Below are positions 21,955 through 34,350 of a stretch of 64,000 nucleotides of DNA, piece by piece. The position numbers and the translations under genes were made by a program. How positions within the stretch are numbered: the first letter of the stretch is position 1; each line of letters begins with the position of its first letter. The stretch is from Pegoplata infirma (lineage: Eukaryota; Arthropoda; Insecta; Diptera; Anthomyiidae). Under the pieces are notes generated by a model that worked only from the letters and a program-made list of their open reading frames with translations, made no database searches and was not told where the DNA came from. The stretch lies in assembly GCA_963921195.1 (NCBI GenBank), contig CAWUER010000513.1, forward strand, positions 31,050-95,049. Direction: 5' to 3'.

Positions 21955-22434
21955 CGCACCCGGCGTTGCCCGGGTTGAAAAAAATATTATATAATGAATA
22001 ACAGTTTGAAATGCCCTATGGTTGCATCCTCGGTTAGCACTACATCTGGTGAAAATTTCAATTTCGCATTACTTTACACCACCTCTGTCCGATCGCGCGC
22101 TGATATGACCCATTATTCCCGCCTTGTTTAGTACTCGACGTTTAAGCGTGATAACCGAAAAGGCAGAAATATCCAAAGTTATAAAGTAATCCATCGACCC
22201 TTTTATAGATCTGGCATCACCAAAGATAATTGGAAAATTCTGGCAATGCCAAACTAACGTAAAGCAGAGGGACAAAAAACAATCTGCATTCTCACTGTAA
22301 TACTGGTATCTTCCATCTCGCTCTTATTTCGATTTGTGTTAAAATATCGTAAGCAATACCATATGGTTTTTGTTTACTACTTTTTCAAACGCCATTTGTT
22401 ATCCTACTCTATGACTCCTGAAATATCTTTCAAT

Positions 22435-22818
22435 CAGTGACGGTCCGTGAAGTTGTCACTAATTTTTAAAAACAGCAAATTTAAGTATAAAATTCATGTT
22501 TTCCTGGACCTAACGCAGTCCGAGAGAGATAAAGACCCGATGTTATTTGTTTTGTATAGTTTGAGTAAGATGCAGCCCAAATTCTTTTTTATTGCCGTTT
22601 TGTTGCCTCACCACATCGACAATTAACAAAAAGCATTATTTCGCAAATAAATGGAGCACAAAAGTGAATTTTGACTGCATGTCAATAAAAAATAATAAAA
22701 CTGAGACTTTGTTAATCGCGGGAACGTGTTACCTCCAGAAAAACGTACATTATATCCGTAATTTTGATATTTTAAATAAGTAGAGGACACCCAGTGACAA
22801 CTTCACGGACCGTGACTG
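22435..22818. mobile_element. hAT miniature element, 384 bp
   Basis: Ends CAGTGACGGTCCGTGAAG and its inverse (26 bp with one mismatch), with a perfect 8 bp target duplication CTTTCAAT at 22427-22434 and 22819-22826. The target belongs to a Helitron module. It has no transposase. Confidence 0.92.
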
Positions 22819-23553
22819 CTTTCAATATATTATAAATGGGTGTGGCAATTTACGTCCCTTTGTTCGATCGCACACTGATATGAGCCCGCATCGGTTAGTC
22901 AGTTATTAAAAATTGGATTAGCCGTTTTTGCGTGATTGCGGAACTGGCAAAAATACACGCCTTTGCCCAATCACGCGCTAATATGGCATATTGTTTCCGC
23001 CTCGGTTAGTAAGTAATATATGTGTTGAAATTTTGTTAAAATCAGTTAAGGCGCTTAAGCGTAATTACGGAACAGACAGAAAATAACTTTCAGTGTGTTC
23101 CAAAGGGGCGTTACAACTTACGCCCCGTGGTCTAAACACTCTCTATTATGGTTCCCGTTTCGGAAGTACTATATGTGGTGAAAAATCCATTAAAATCGTT
23201 TAAGTCGTTTAAGCATGATTATGGGACAGGCAGAAATAACTTTCAATGTAATACAAAAGAGCGTGGGATTTTACTCCCCTTTGTCAAAGCGCACTCTTTT
23301 GTGGCTTATAGTTCCTGCCTCGGTTAGTACTATCTGGGGTGGAAATTTCTTCAAAATCTGTTAAGCCGAATAAGCGTGATTGCGAAAAACGCAGAAAGGA
23401 GGTGCAATAAATTTAACAGGGCGTGTCATTTTATGCCCCTTTGTCCGATCGCTCATTTTATTTCTATAGTTCCCGCCTCGTTTAGTACTATCTGTTGCGA
23501 AAATTTCATGTTAATTAATTCAGCCGTTGATGCGTAATTGCGGAACTGACAGA

Positions 23554-24197
23554 CACGGATGGGAAATGTGGCACAATAGTGTCATTTTTGGCACTATTCA
23601 ATGTTCAGTGGCACCATAAAAAACTGTTTTGGCCCTTTTTCATTCTCACCTAATATTGGTAAATTTTTTTTAAATAAATTAAAAAATTTGTTTTAGGAAA
23701 ATTGAATGAGTTCCCAAAAGTCAAAAAGTACCAAATTTCCCCCATAGAATCCTACTTTTTATTTTTCTTTAACCCTTTAACGACCACTTGCGAGTATACT
23801 TGATTGAGGGTTTTAGCGATTAATATTTTTCCGGTAAAAGATAAGTTCCAAAATAGGAATTGTGAACGGTGTTAGTAAGAAGTGTTCAGAAAGTCTCTCA
23901 TTAGATCCCCTTACCCACTCTAAGTTCGCAAAGTTTGTAAACTAAAATCGATACTTAGGGACAAAAGGATCATTACTTGTCAAGCGAAATTTAGCTCAAG
24001 AAGCGGGTTAAGAGATCCGATATTTAAAGAATAACAATTTTTGAATAGATCTTAATAACAACAGCGAAATAAAAAGAAAAACAAACTCGCTTTGGCCAAA
24101 AATGTATGGTAAAATTTGTTTGGCCCTTTTCAATCCATTTTGGCCCTTTTTAGACTTCAACTTGGCACTAATCAAAAATTCTCAAATACCAACACTG
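23554..24197. mobile_element. hAT-like insertion, 644 bp
   Basis: Breaks a Helitron module. The right end is ...CAACACTG, and it is flanked by CTGACAGA (23546-23553) and CTGGCAGA (24198-24205), an 8 bp duplication with one change. The terminal inverted repeats are weak. It contains repeated TTTTGGCCCTTTT. It is non-coding. Confidence 0.55.
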
Positions 24198-24979
24198 CTG
24201 GCAGAAACAACTTTTAGTATATTACAAAAGAGCGATGCAACTAATGCCTCTTTATCCAAACGCTCTTTATTATGGCAGTCAAAAATAATTTGAAATTAAT
24301 ACAAAGAGCGGCATTTTAAAACGCCTTTGCCCAATAACGTGCTGATATGGCATATTGTTCCCGCTTCGGCTAGTACTATCTGTGTTGAAAATTGCAACAA
24401 AATCTGTTCAGACGATTAAGAGTGATTACGGAACTGGCAGAAATAACTTTCAATGTAGTACAAAGGGGCGTGTGATCGCCGCCCTATTATGAACTATATT
24501 TCCCGCTTGGATTAGTACTGTATGTGATGAAAATTTCTTTAAAATCGGTTCAGCCGTTTAAGTGTAATTGCTGAAAAGGCAGAAATAATGTTCAATATAA
24601 TATAAAGGGGCGTGGCATTTTACGCCCACTTGGCCGATCGGTCTCTCTTATGGCCTATAGTTCCCGTCTCGGTTAGTACTATCTGTGGTGAAGATTTCAT
24701 GTAAATCGGTTCAGCCGTTTATCCTCGATTGTGGACAGACAGACAGAAAACCAAAGGATGCCACGCCCCTTTGTAAGGATCTTAAAAAGAGGTGTGGCTT
24801 CCAATCAAGATGCGGGATGGCATATATTTCCTTGCAATAAACGCCCTATTAGTATGCCAAATTGCATGTTTCTCGGTAACAAACATCCAAATATAGTATA
24901 ACAACCAAATATATTGAAAAATCTGAAATTCACAAAAAGTGGGCGTAAAAGGAGGCGGGGCATCCAATCGAGATGCCAT

Positions 24980-25256
24980 TGGTGCCATTTTTCATTCCAG
25001 GAAACGTACTATCTACGTGCCAAATTTCATTTGAATCGGTTCAGTAGTTTTTTTCTGAAAGCGACACAAACAAACAAACTAACATGTCATTTTTATATAT
25101 ATATAAGGATTGGTGCCATTTTTCATTCCAGGAAACGTACTATCTACGTGCCAAATTTCATTTGAATCGGTTCAGTAGTTTTTTTCTGAAAGCGACACAA
25201 ACAAACAAACATACAAACAAACAAACTAACATGTCATTTTTATATATATATAAGGA
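24980..25256 (-). repeat. Tandemly duplicated Helitron 5' terminus
   Basis: Two consecutive ~131-146 bp units (24980-25110 and 25111-25256). Each has TGGTGCCATTTTTCATTCC, AAATTTCATTTGAATCGG, an ACAAACAAAC run and the terminal TATATATATATAAGGA. The outer one is the present 5' end on the minus strand. Confidence 0.8.
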
Positions 25257-26419
25257 TTTATTTGAGTAAATAACTGTTATAACAGTTATTTTTTAAAAAA
25301 AATAATCAAAGTTTATATCTTTAAATCAATGATTGAAGTATTAGATATCAATTGGATTCTTCTGCATGCGTTTATTGTTGTTTTATTTTAATAACTCGAG
25401 TTTTTTAAGGCTCAAAGAGTTTTTAATAACAGTTATTAAAAATAAAAGTTTTTATTTCTATTATTTTGAACAGATATTTATATAAATCATTTCAAACAGT
25501 TATTTTTAATTTTTATTTGAAAAAATATTTTTGAACAGTTAAATTTGATTTTTTCTATATTAACTTTTCGACTTTTTTCAAATGTCTTTGAAAAAAAATT
25601 CAGTTGGATATAAAAAAACTTAAGACGTTACGTAGCAACCCATTGGGGGTTTGACTTCTACACATAAGTTCTTTCAAACTGTGTTAATTTGGTTGAGGAC
25701 CTAGAATAGCTGTTGCACTGTGTAATTGAAAGCCGTGGCGCTATTCGATCAAAATTTTTGACATTTGGAAAACGATTTTTAAATTTATTTGATCTTCGTG
25801 TTCTGCGCATCAAAATTAATTAATATGATGTATCGCAAAGACATATTAAAAAAACAAAAAAATATAAACATTTTCATTTAATCCGATTGGCCTCAATTTA
25901 ATCCGATTGGCATCAAGTTTGTACTATATAAGTTTTAGGTGTAGGATAATAAAAATTTTCCCGGATGTTTAAAATCGGAATAAAATTTTGAGCCATAAAA
26001 AATGACGGTCTAATGTATATGGGTACATGCAATATAACCTAGTTAAATTCGATTAGGGTTTTATTGAAAAGAATTTGATTAAATTATGTGTGCGATAAAA
26101 TAACAACTAAAAAAACATATTAGATTGCCAAGAAACAATAAAATAAATGAAAACAAAATTCTTTTTGATATCTTGAATAAGAAATTAAAACTTGTTACAG
26201 TATTATCGTTTCCCAGCAAAATTAGGATGTTATTATAGCAAATTTTTTCATTACAAGTACCTAAAGGACCTACTAAAAATAAATGATTTCACAGGCACAC
26301 AAAGTCTCCAGACCCAGAGGGTAGACTTTGTTATTTCTAGGTTTTTGGGGTTGCTGAATCCGAATATGACGAATAAAAGTAACTACACATGAATCACTTC
26401 TTAATTTTAAATAGTACGT
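25257..26419. other. AT-rich spacer
   Basis: More TAACAGTTATT palindromes up to about 25560, a short direct repeat TTTAATCCGATTGGC near 25880-25910, and otherwise nothing recognisable. No gene. Confidence 0.5.
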
Positions 26420-26640
26420 AGCAAAAAAATAAAACCAGGTTAGGTTGAAAGTAGCTCCTGACACTATACGTCAGCACACATGGACTCTGAGGTCCGTTGT
26501 GAAAACGCAGGATGGGAATGGGTTTCTCCTACTAGTCCCTGCCGTTAAACAAACTTGAGCTTCTTATGAAGATGTTCCCATAGGGAACATCGAAATATCT
26601 GTCGAAAACACCATTATGTTTATTATTGATCCTTAAAGGT
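26420..26640. repeat. GC-richer island, probably a dispersed repeat
   Basis: After an A-rich start comes CCAGGTTAGGTTGAAAG, then a stretch of near-balanced composition containing ATGGACTCTGAGGTCCG and the hairpin GTTCCCATAGGGAAC. The contrast with the surroundings suggests a piece of a retroelement, but I cannot name it. No frame is long enough to support a protein. Confidence 0.4.
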
Positions 26641-26699
26641 TTCTAAGAAATTCTAGTGATATTCATCTACCTGTTTGTCTGAGAAAAAAAGTTTTTAAT

Positions 26700-26935
26700 A
26701 AAATAAAGATTATTGATTAAACAAAATTTATGAAAAAAAAATTAATAAAAACAAATATTAATGAAAAAAAAAATATTGATGAAAAAAAATATTGATAAAA
26801 AAAAAAAATATTGATGAAAAAAAAAAATATTGATAAAAAACCATAATGAGAAAAAAAATATTGATGAATAAAATATTGATGAAAAGAAATATTGATGAAA
26901 AAAAAAATTATGAAAAATAATTATGTTACGTTTTA
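26700..26935. repeat. AAAAATATTGATG minisatellite
   Basis: About twelve tandem copies of a 13-20 bp unit, ATATTGATGAAAAAAA with variable A-run length. Confidence 0.85.
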
Positions 26936-28189
26936 TTCACCAGCTGGAGAATATTTCTTTTATTCACCACAAGGTGAATTATTATACAAGTTACAAACCC
27001 AAGTTACTAAAATGTTTGATTTTAAGAAAATGAAAACAGTAATTCTTATTTTCTTTTTTGTCAATCGTTAGCTTATGTCAAACTGAAGTGTTTTTTAAAG
27101 CCTATAAACATTATTATGTTAAAATGTATCAAGATCATAGAATTCTTCTGAAGATAAAACGTCTCAAAATCAGCAATTAATTCTATTTTCATTAATTGCC
27201 TATAAATAACTGACTGATAATGAGACTTCTGTAGAAATTTTTGAGACTTTTTGTTTGGTAAAGGCCCGTAAGTTGTTCACTGGTGAACATTTTTTTCGAA
27301 ACATCAATTAATTTGTAGCGAAAATTTAACAGTCGTATGTTAGGTTATGTTTTGCGCATCGGCATACACAAAATTATTTTAATTTAAAATTTTTTTGTAA
27401 TTTTCGCACATTTATCTAAATTAATTAATGTTTACATTGCCAACAACGTATAAATGCTTAATTTTATTTCTGAAAATCAAATTTCACCGCTTTTTAAATG
27501 ATCTGTACAATTTAAAAAATTTTGCGATTAGTGTTAATGTGTATTGATGCAACATATACCGGGTTATTTTGCCGGTTTTTCACCAGCGAGCAGAATACCT
27601 CTTCAGCGAAATTTTTTTCGTGAACTTTTTAAAAAAAAAAGTGTTCTTAATAAGAACTTCCTGGAAAATTTCTATTACAAACATAATGACATTCTAAGAA
27701 ATATAAAAAAGGCAGGAGTTTGTTTGCAAAAGGTCCTTATTTTAGGTGCTCCTCCTATTGACACACATGTCGGTTTAGCGTCCGAACTTAAACTCGAAGT
27801 ACGTTTTTGAAGACCGGTATAAATTTTAGTTCAACTTAACTCAATGAAACACTCCCACGTATGGAATAGTGTTATCTGATGAAAAAACAACTTTACACAA
27901 ATTGTGTCATTTTGTGCAAGGCTTGATGGTTGTCATGTTGTCTAGTTATTTCATATTTCTATATAACAAACTGCTTACGTATGGAGAAAACAATCAAATG
28001 ATAACTTCGCATGTAGTTAGTTACTTACATGAATATATAAACATATAGTACATGGACATATGTTTGTATGCATTAAATTCCTGAACCAGTTTATATGTAG
28101 ATTTACAAAGTTACATTCCCATTAGGGTGGTGCGAAACCAACTTTTTCGAATTTTAAAAAAACCAAAAAAAATTTTTAAATTTTTTTAC
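26936..28189. other. Non-coding spacer
   Basis: AT-rich. An 88-codon open stretch at 27544-27810 has no recognised domain. TTAGGGTGGTGCGAA near 28122 is mirrored by GTGCCACCCTAA near 36382 and could be distant ends of one old element, but that is too weak to call. Confidence 0.4.
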
Positions 28190-28870
28190 CCTCCAACCCA
28201 GTGATGCGGTTTTACCACTTTTAGTGCTAGATCTAGCACTTTTTTCGGACTTAGCACTAAAGTTTTTGAAAAAAGTGCAAAGTGCTAGATCAGCACTTTT
28301 CTGAAATTTTGTAGCAATTTTAGCATTTTTTTTAACATTTTAATATTTTGTTAAAATATCTTGCGTGAGCGTGACTGAATTCAATTTAATTCACGAGATT
28401 GTGAGTGAGTGTGAGTGGAGAAAAAAATTGCGTGACTGAGTGTGCGGGAATTAGAATTTTGCATGAGTAAGTGTGCGTGAGTCGATTTTTTTGCGTGAGT
28501 CTTCGTGATTTATATACTCTACATATTTCCTTTTGTACCAAAAAAAGCAACAAAAAATTGTAAAATTTGGCTTAACTTAAGATTTTGTCCTGAAAAAAGC
28601 AAAAAAAAAATTTAAATTTCGCTGAACTTTAAATTTTGTTGAAAATTTTAAAAGATTTTTGAAATTTAAGTTTTTTTAATTTTTTTTTTTTGTATAAATA
28701 AAAGTTTCGTGAGTGTGAGTCAACGTGAGTGTGAGTGAAGCTTGCGTAAGTGCACGTGAGTGTGAGTTGTATTAAATTTATTCACGTCATTGTGAGTGAG
28801 TGTGAGTAGAAATATTTTTCTCGTGAGTAAGTGTGCGAGATTCAAAAATTCCTGTCGTGTTGGTGGTTGT
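28190..28870. repeat. hAT-like end and GTGAGTGTGAGT repeats
   Basis: CAGTGATGCGGTTTT near 28199 resembles a hAT terminus and is followed by inverted TAGTGCTAGATCTAGCACT motifs. Two clusters of GTGAGTGTGAGTGAGTGT (about 28370-28510 and 28705-28850) resemble the interior of the miniature elements at 46617 and 62414. A decayed mosaic. Confidence 0.45.
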
Positions 28871-28964
28871 GGGCCTTCAGTTAACCATAATATTGAGGAG
28901 GTTAATAACAAAACGCAACAATTCCACCATAACAGTTTTTTTTTTGGATAAACGCATAAGTTTA

Positions 28965-30215
28965 TGAAAAAGAAATATGTATATATATTAGAGTTAATTT
29001 TGAAAATTTGATCTGCGGGTATCATCATTTTTTTGAAGGATTTAGGGGATCTAACAAGAATGGCGGTATTTTTTTGAAAAAAAAAACGCTCCTTGAGGTG
29101 GTTCAACGCATCGGAAAACGCGAATTATGAGCTGATTTTTCTGCAGAGCAAAAACGGCTGAATATATCGCAAATCTGATTTCACCAGTCGATTCTACAGC
29201 AAAAGATAATACAATGGTCGTTTTTCAAACTCTTAAAAAAAGTTCTAAAATCCCACCACAGAGGGCGGAAATATAAGTTTTTCCATTTTCTTTTTAAATT
29301 ATTTTTTTAAATATGCACAATTAAAGGGCATTTTCAGCTTAACAAAATGATACCAAACTTTCCGTTCTATCACAACCCGTTAAAAAGTTATAACCTCTCA
29401 AAAATGGACAAAAACACGTTTTTTGCGAAATTTGACCTCAATTTTCTCGAAAACGTGACGTGATAGAAAAATTTGAAAACTAGATTCAGAATCAGCATCG
29501 AAATGTTAATCGAAACCATGTTTTATGATCCCAGAATATCATCCAAAAACATCACAAAAAAATGCTCTCAATAATGCACAAAAATACGTTTTTTGTGAAC
29601 TTTGACCTCAATTATCTCAAAAACCTGACGTTACGGAACATTTTGGAAACCAGATTTGGAATCAGCATTGAGAGGAAAATCGAAAACGAGTATCCAGACC
29701 GCTGACCCATCCAAAAATTTTTCAAATTTCAGTCAGTGTTTTAAAATTTTGCCACTAGAAAAAAAATTTGAAGCCTTATAACTTTTTAATGGGTTGTGAT
29801 GGAAAAATGCTTTTTGTACAAATATTCTTAGGAAAGACTGCCTCTTCATCGTGCATGATTAAAAAAATAATTTAATTTAATTTAAAAAAAAAAACAATTT
29901 TTCCTCCCCCTGCTGTGGGTTATTGGAACTTTTTTTAAGAGTTCAAAAAACTGCTATTGTATTTATTTTTGCTGTAGAATCGACTGGTAAAATCAGATTT
30001 GCAATATATTCAGCCGTTTTTTCTGTGCAGAAAAATCATCTCAAAATCCGCGTTTTCAGATGCTTTGAACCACCCCAAGGAGTGAAAATTTTTCCAAAAA
30101 ATACCGGCATTCTTTTTAGCTCCCCTAAATCCTTTAAAAAAATTATGATATCCGATAAACAGATGAAGTGACATAGTCACGAAACGAACTCTAATAAATA
30201 TATTTGTTTAAACAA
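28965..30215. mobile_element. Long palindrome (foldback), 1.25 kb
   Basis: The left arm (about 28970-29390) is mirrored by the right arm (about 29730-30212). Matching pairs include GATTTAGGGGATC / GCTCCCCTAAATCC, CCAGTCGATTCTACAGC / GCTGTAGAATCGACTGG and CACAACCCGTTAAAAAGTTATAA / its inverse. The centre has a ~150 bp direct repeat (CTGACGT...GGAATCAGCAT). No transposase. Confidence 0.75.
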
Positions 30216-30273
30216 TTATTATGGTAATAAAGTTTTCAACAAACAATACAAATCACAAATTAATTTATTTATA

Positions 30274-30658
30274 CACTTAAAAAAAACCTTGTAAAATGAC
30301 AAGAAAAGTTTGTAACTTTTTTTTTTTTGCTACCTCCTATTTGATAAGAATTCCTTGTTATTTACAAGCTGTTAACCACTAATTTTGTAATTTTACAAGA
30401 TTTTTACTAATCAAATTGTAAATTTACGACTTTTTTGGTGCAATAAAACTTACAAGAAACTCTCGTGAATTTACTAGATTTTTTTTTGGTAAAAACCTTG
30501 GAAATTTTTAAAATTACAAAATAAAATTGTAAATTTACAAAAAAATATTTAAATTTCGATCGAAAATTTTTTGTTAAAAACATGGAAAACGGTCAAATAT
30601 TGGTAAAATGAGATTACAAGACTTTTTCTAGTAATTTGACAAGGTTTTTTTTTGAGTG
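30274..30658. mobile_element. Miniature element with CACTTAAAAAAAACC ends
   Basis: Ends CACTTAAAAAAAACCTTG and, inverted, CACTCAAAAAAAAACCTTG; the interior is made of ACAAG and CTTGTAA motifs. It shares its CACTCAAAAAAA terminus with the element at 41477-42349. No clean target duplication. Termini beginning CACT hint at the CACTA/Chapaev group, which is inference. Confidence 0.6.
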
Positions 30659-30971
30659 GATCTCAATTAGTTTTTAAGTTATTTAGATAACAAATTTGGA
30701 ATTGTTACGTTTTGCTTCGCCACATAGTATTTGCAATGATAATAAAGATATGTGAAGTCGCTCTTCTTCTGTTAATCCTTCTCTCAAATTCCATTTGCCA
30801 TCGATCAGGACGTATGATAAAACCAAAAAATTAAGTTCGATATAAAAAATAAAAACATGTTTTTTTTGTGGATTATCGGGAAATCCAACGACTTTTTATT
30901 TGCTGAGAATTTGTTTAAAACACTTTTAAATTTTTTTCTAAAATAATACTTATTACCATACTATTATAAAA

Positions 30972-31050
30972 GGGGCTCCCGTAGGCTAGTTGGAAGCGTG
31001 CTAGCCTTTGAACGTGGGGGTCGTGGGTTCGATTCCCACCAGAACCTTTG
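30972..31050 (+). ncRNA. tRNA-like SINE head with Pol III A and B boxes
   Basis: TAGGCTAGTTGG at 30982-30993 fits an A box. GGTTCGATTCC at 31026-31036 is a perfect B box, within a paired T-arm (GTGGG/CCCAC). The acceptor and anticodon stems do not pair properly, so it is not a working tRNA; a tRNA-derived SINE head is more likely. Confidence 0.55.
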
Positions 31051-31052
31051 GT

Positions 31053-31714
31053 TTTTTCGCTACAACGAGACGACGGTCATTGTTACCAGTTCTCGGTTAG
31101 GTTGAATTTATTAAAAATGAGTTGTAAAATAATAGAAGGAATAAATAAGAATAAATTGATCATGTGATCAAAACTACTTTTAGTTTTTTTGATACATATT
31201 TTTAAAATTTAAGCGCTTTTTCGATATAAGAAGTAATCATTATTTGTAATACCAACAATGTTAATTTAACATTAACGTATTTTACTCATCTAACAGTTTT
31301 CGTACCTTCAGTTATTTAGTTCGAAATTTTTAAGAGCGAGACACGAAGAGCGTGGTATTTGAAAAGTCGAATATTTGCGTTTTGTTATGGACCTCCTCAT
31401 ATATTGTTTTGAAGAAGTCGACATTTTTAGCAATTACTCGCGGTGTGCATTTCGACTTGCAAATTTAATATTTTCTACTGATATTAATTGACATTGTTGT
31501 ACTTCTGGATAAGGATTGTTCTTAATCTTCGTATAAAAAAAGTTCAAAAAGCATAATAAATAAACTAGTAAAAATTTATCGCGATGGGTAAGGTATCCCC
31601 CCACAGATATCTTCAAAAAAAAAAAAAACGCCCCAGGAATTTTTTTTTATATTTTTTAACATGTTGGAAGGTATCAAATTTTAGGCACAGCGGAATTTAA
31701 TACTCTCATTTGTT
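31053..31714. other. Non-coding spacer
   Basis: Follows the SINE-like head; possibly includes its body for some 70 bp (CTACAACGAGACGACGGTC). Nothing else recognised. Confidence 0.45.
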
Positions 31715-32739
31715 TTTGTAAATATATAGTAGATGAAATTTGTTAAAGACAAAATTCAAAATACCAGACCTTGTTTTACACTGTGCAACAATTTGAAGGT
31801 TATGGTCTGGGGGGTGGACCAAACCAAGACAGAATGGTAGTATTTGGTTAGTATAGTAAAACCCCCATACGGTTTGGCGCTGTGTGGGTACAGTAAATTT
31901 TTATGGCCCACTGAAATTTTTATTTTTTTTCCAAAGGGGTTTGAAAAAATTCGAGAAAAATTAAGTTTATATTAATTTGAGCCTTAAATTGAACTCAGCT
32001 TTCTTCAGTAGAATTTGATGGGGATTATTTTTCTAGAATATATTAACCCACTATCTGCCCTGTTTTTGGGTCATTTTAGTCCTTTTTTCAAGAAATGACT
32101 CAAAAGTCTCATAAGATATGCGTTTAAAGGGTTAAAATATTCTACGAATATTTTGTTCATCAAATTTCATTTGGGGTCTTCACTGGCGGAAAGTTCGACC
32201 GATCTGCAGAAAATGCCTAAAAATTTAAAATTGTAAAGTCTAATTCATTTTTCATATTTATGGCAGAAACTGTTTACGATTGTGAGCAACAAATATAGGA
32301 TATTAGTCTGGGGGGTAGACCCTTCCAGCTGAGGATGATAGTATTTGGTTAGTATAGTAAAAAATAAAGTATATATTAATCTGAGCCTAAAATTGAGCTC
32401 AGATATCTTTAGTAGAATTTGATGGAGATTATTTTTCCAGAATATATTAACCCTCTATTTGCCTTGCTTTTGGGTAATTCTAGTCCTTATTTTAAGGAAT
32501 GACTTAAAAGTCTACTAATTGTAAGATATGATTTTAAAGGGTTTAAATGTTCTAGGATTAATTTTTGCATCAAATTTCACTAGGGGTGTTCACAGGCGGA
32601 AAGTTAAACCGGTCTGTAGAAAATGCCTAAAAATTTAAAATTGTAAAGTCTTCTTAATTTTTGATATATATGCCGGAAACTGTTTACGATTGTATGCAAC
32701 AAATATAGGCTAATGGTCTGGGGCGTGGACCCTTCCAGC

Positions 32740-34350
32740 CAGGGGCGTATCCAGGATTTTATTTCGGTGGGGGCCAACTTTTTTTTAAACTTTTTTTTTT
32801 ACAAAAAATTTACATAACTGCACATATTTTAGAATTTTTCTCGATATTTTCCTTGAACTGAATGAAACACAATCAGATTCTTCAATTATGTGTAAGTTTA
32901 AAACTGTTGGGGGGAAAAAAATAAAACTTTTTTATATTTTAAAATTTTTTGAGAGACTTAAGCCTTTTTTAAAGTGTGAATTGTATCAGATGCTGATACA
33001 TTTTTACAAAGAAGATTATCAGAATCTGAATTTGTTTTTAAAGAAAAGTCTACCATTGTATGACAATTTCCAGATAAGACAGTTTTTGTTATAGAAAAAG
33101 TCAAAGATTCTAAATCATATTTCCAATGGAAAACGTTTTTCGGGAAAAAGTAACTTTAGAAAATGATTCTATAAACATATTCATAAAATACTTTTCCAAA
33201 AGAAAAGACTCCGATTGTAAGACATTTTCCCAGTATCTGAGATATTTCTAGTCTAGCACATTTTCTAAGATTCTGAAACATTCTACACCAAAAGTTTTAG
33301 ATTCTGAGAAAATCTTCGCTTTTTCTATAAGAAAAAGTCTCGATTCTGAAATATTTTTCCCATAGAAAAATGCTCAGATTCTGAGACATTATTCTTATAG
33401 AAAAAGATATTTTTACAATAGAAAAAGTCTCAGAATTTGAGCATTTTTCTATTCAAAAAGTCTCAGCTTGTGTCTCTAAGACATTTTTCCTATATACATA
33501 ATCTTTAATTTTGAGATAATTTTCCTTAAGAAAAATTCGTTGTTTCTGAGACATTTTTCGTAAAAAAGGTATAAGATCCTAACACATTTTCCTAGATTGT
33601 AAGAAAAATTCTCAGATTCAGAGACCTTATTCCTATAGAAAGTTCTCAGATTCTGAAACATTTTTCATACAGAAAAGCCTTAGATTTTAAGAATTTTTTT
33701 TATAGAAAAAATCTCAGATTTTGAGACATTTTTTAGATTCAGAGACATTATTCCTATAAAAAGTTCTCAGATTCTGAAACATTTTTCATATAGAAAAGCC
33801 TCAGATTCTGAGAATTTTTTATAGAAAAAGTCTCAGATCCTGAGACAATTTTTTTTTAAAAAAAGTCTTAGATTCTGAAAAAGGGCCAATAATTTAAGAC
33901 ATTATTCCTATAGAGAAAGTCTTAGATCCTCAGACATTATTCTTATAGAAAATTTTAGATTCTTAGACATTTTTTTTAGAAAAGTGTAAATTTCTTAGAC
34001 ATTTTTTTTTAAGAAAAAGTTTCGTTCTGAGATATTTTTCTAAAAGACAAAGTCGCATTTTAAGATTTGACTACATTTTACTTAGGTTCTAAGATATTTT
34101 TTCATTAGAATCTTAAGTTGAAAAATTTCAAGTTCTAAGAAAATAATTTTCAGATTTTGAGATTTTTTTAACAGAAAAATTTTTAGTTTCGAAACATTTT
34201 TCTTCAAAAAATTTTAGATTTTTAATGTTTTTCGATTTTTTTTTAAGAAGTTTTTTAATATTGTGCTTGTTATTTGATACCAAATCCTAAAATTTGTGAA
34301 ATCATTTCGGGGGGGCCCGGGCCCCCGGCCCCCCCCTGTATACGCCACTG
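32740..34350. mobile_element. hAT-like non-autonomous element, 1.6 kb
   Basis: Ends CAGGGGCGTATCCAGG and, inverted, CAGTGGCGTATACAGG; 8 bp target duplication CTTCCAGC at 32732-32739 and 34351-34358. The empty site (CCTTCCAGCACAGG, read inverted) survives in the right arm of the foldback at about 35102-35118. The interior is satellite with a G/C homopolymer run (about 34311-34336) next to the right end. No transposase frame. Confidence 0.92.
33100..34240. repeat. Degenerate ~37 bp satellite, second locus
   Basis: About 25-30 imperfect units such as CAGATTCTGAGACATTTTT then CCTATAGAAAAAGTCT. Read on the other strand they match the array at 920-2260. Confidence 0.75.

Larger units (their letters stand above)
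22020..24770 (-). repeat. ~150 bp module array inside the Helitron
   Basis: About ten diverged modules, each with CCTTTGTCCGATCGC, TATGGCCTATAGTTCCC, CTCGGTTAGTACTATCTG, then TTTCAT, AAATCGGTTCAGCCGTTTAAG and a GACAGA end. Some are separated by the insertions at 22435-22818 and 23554-24197. Confidence 0.75.
21955..25256 (-). mobile_element. Non-autonomous Helitron
   Basis: On the minus strand it starts TCCTTATATATATATAAAAA and ends CTAG, between an A and a T, with no target duplication, as Helitrons do. A hairpin CCCGG-GCAACG-CCGGG lies 14 nt before the CTAG end. The interior is an array of ~150 bp modules with two hAT-like insertions, and no Rep/helicase frame exists. Confidence 0.82.

Noticed and set aside
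27544..27810. 88-codon plus-strand frame
   Set aside because: No recognisable domain, no splice or polyadenylation context; expected by chance in this much DNA.
30972..31050. Functional tRNA gene
   Set aside because: B box and T-arm are perfect, but the acceptor and anticodon stems do not pair; called as a SINE-like head instead.
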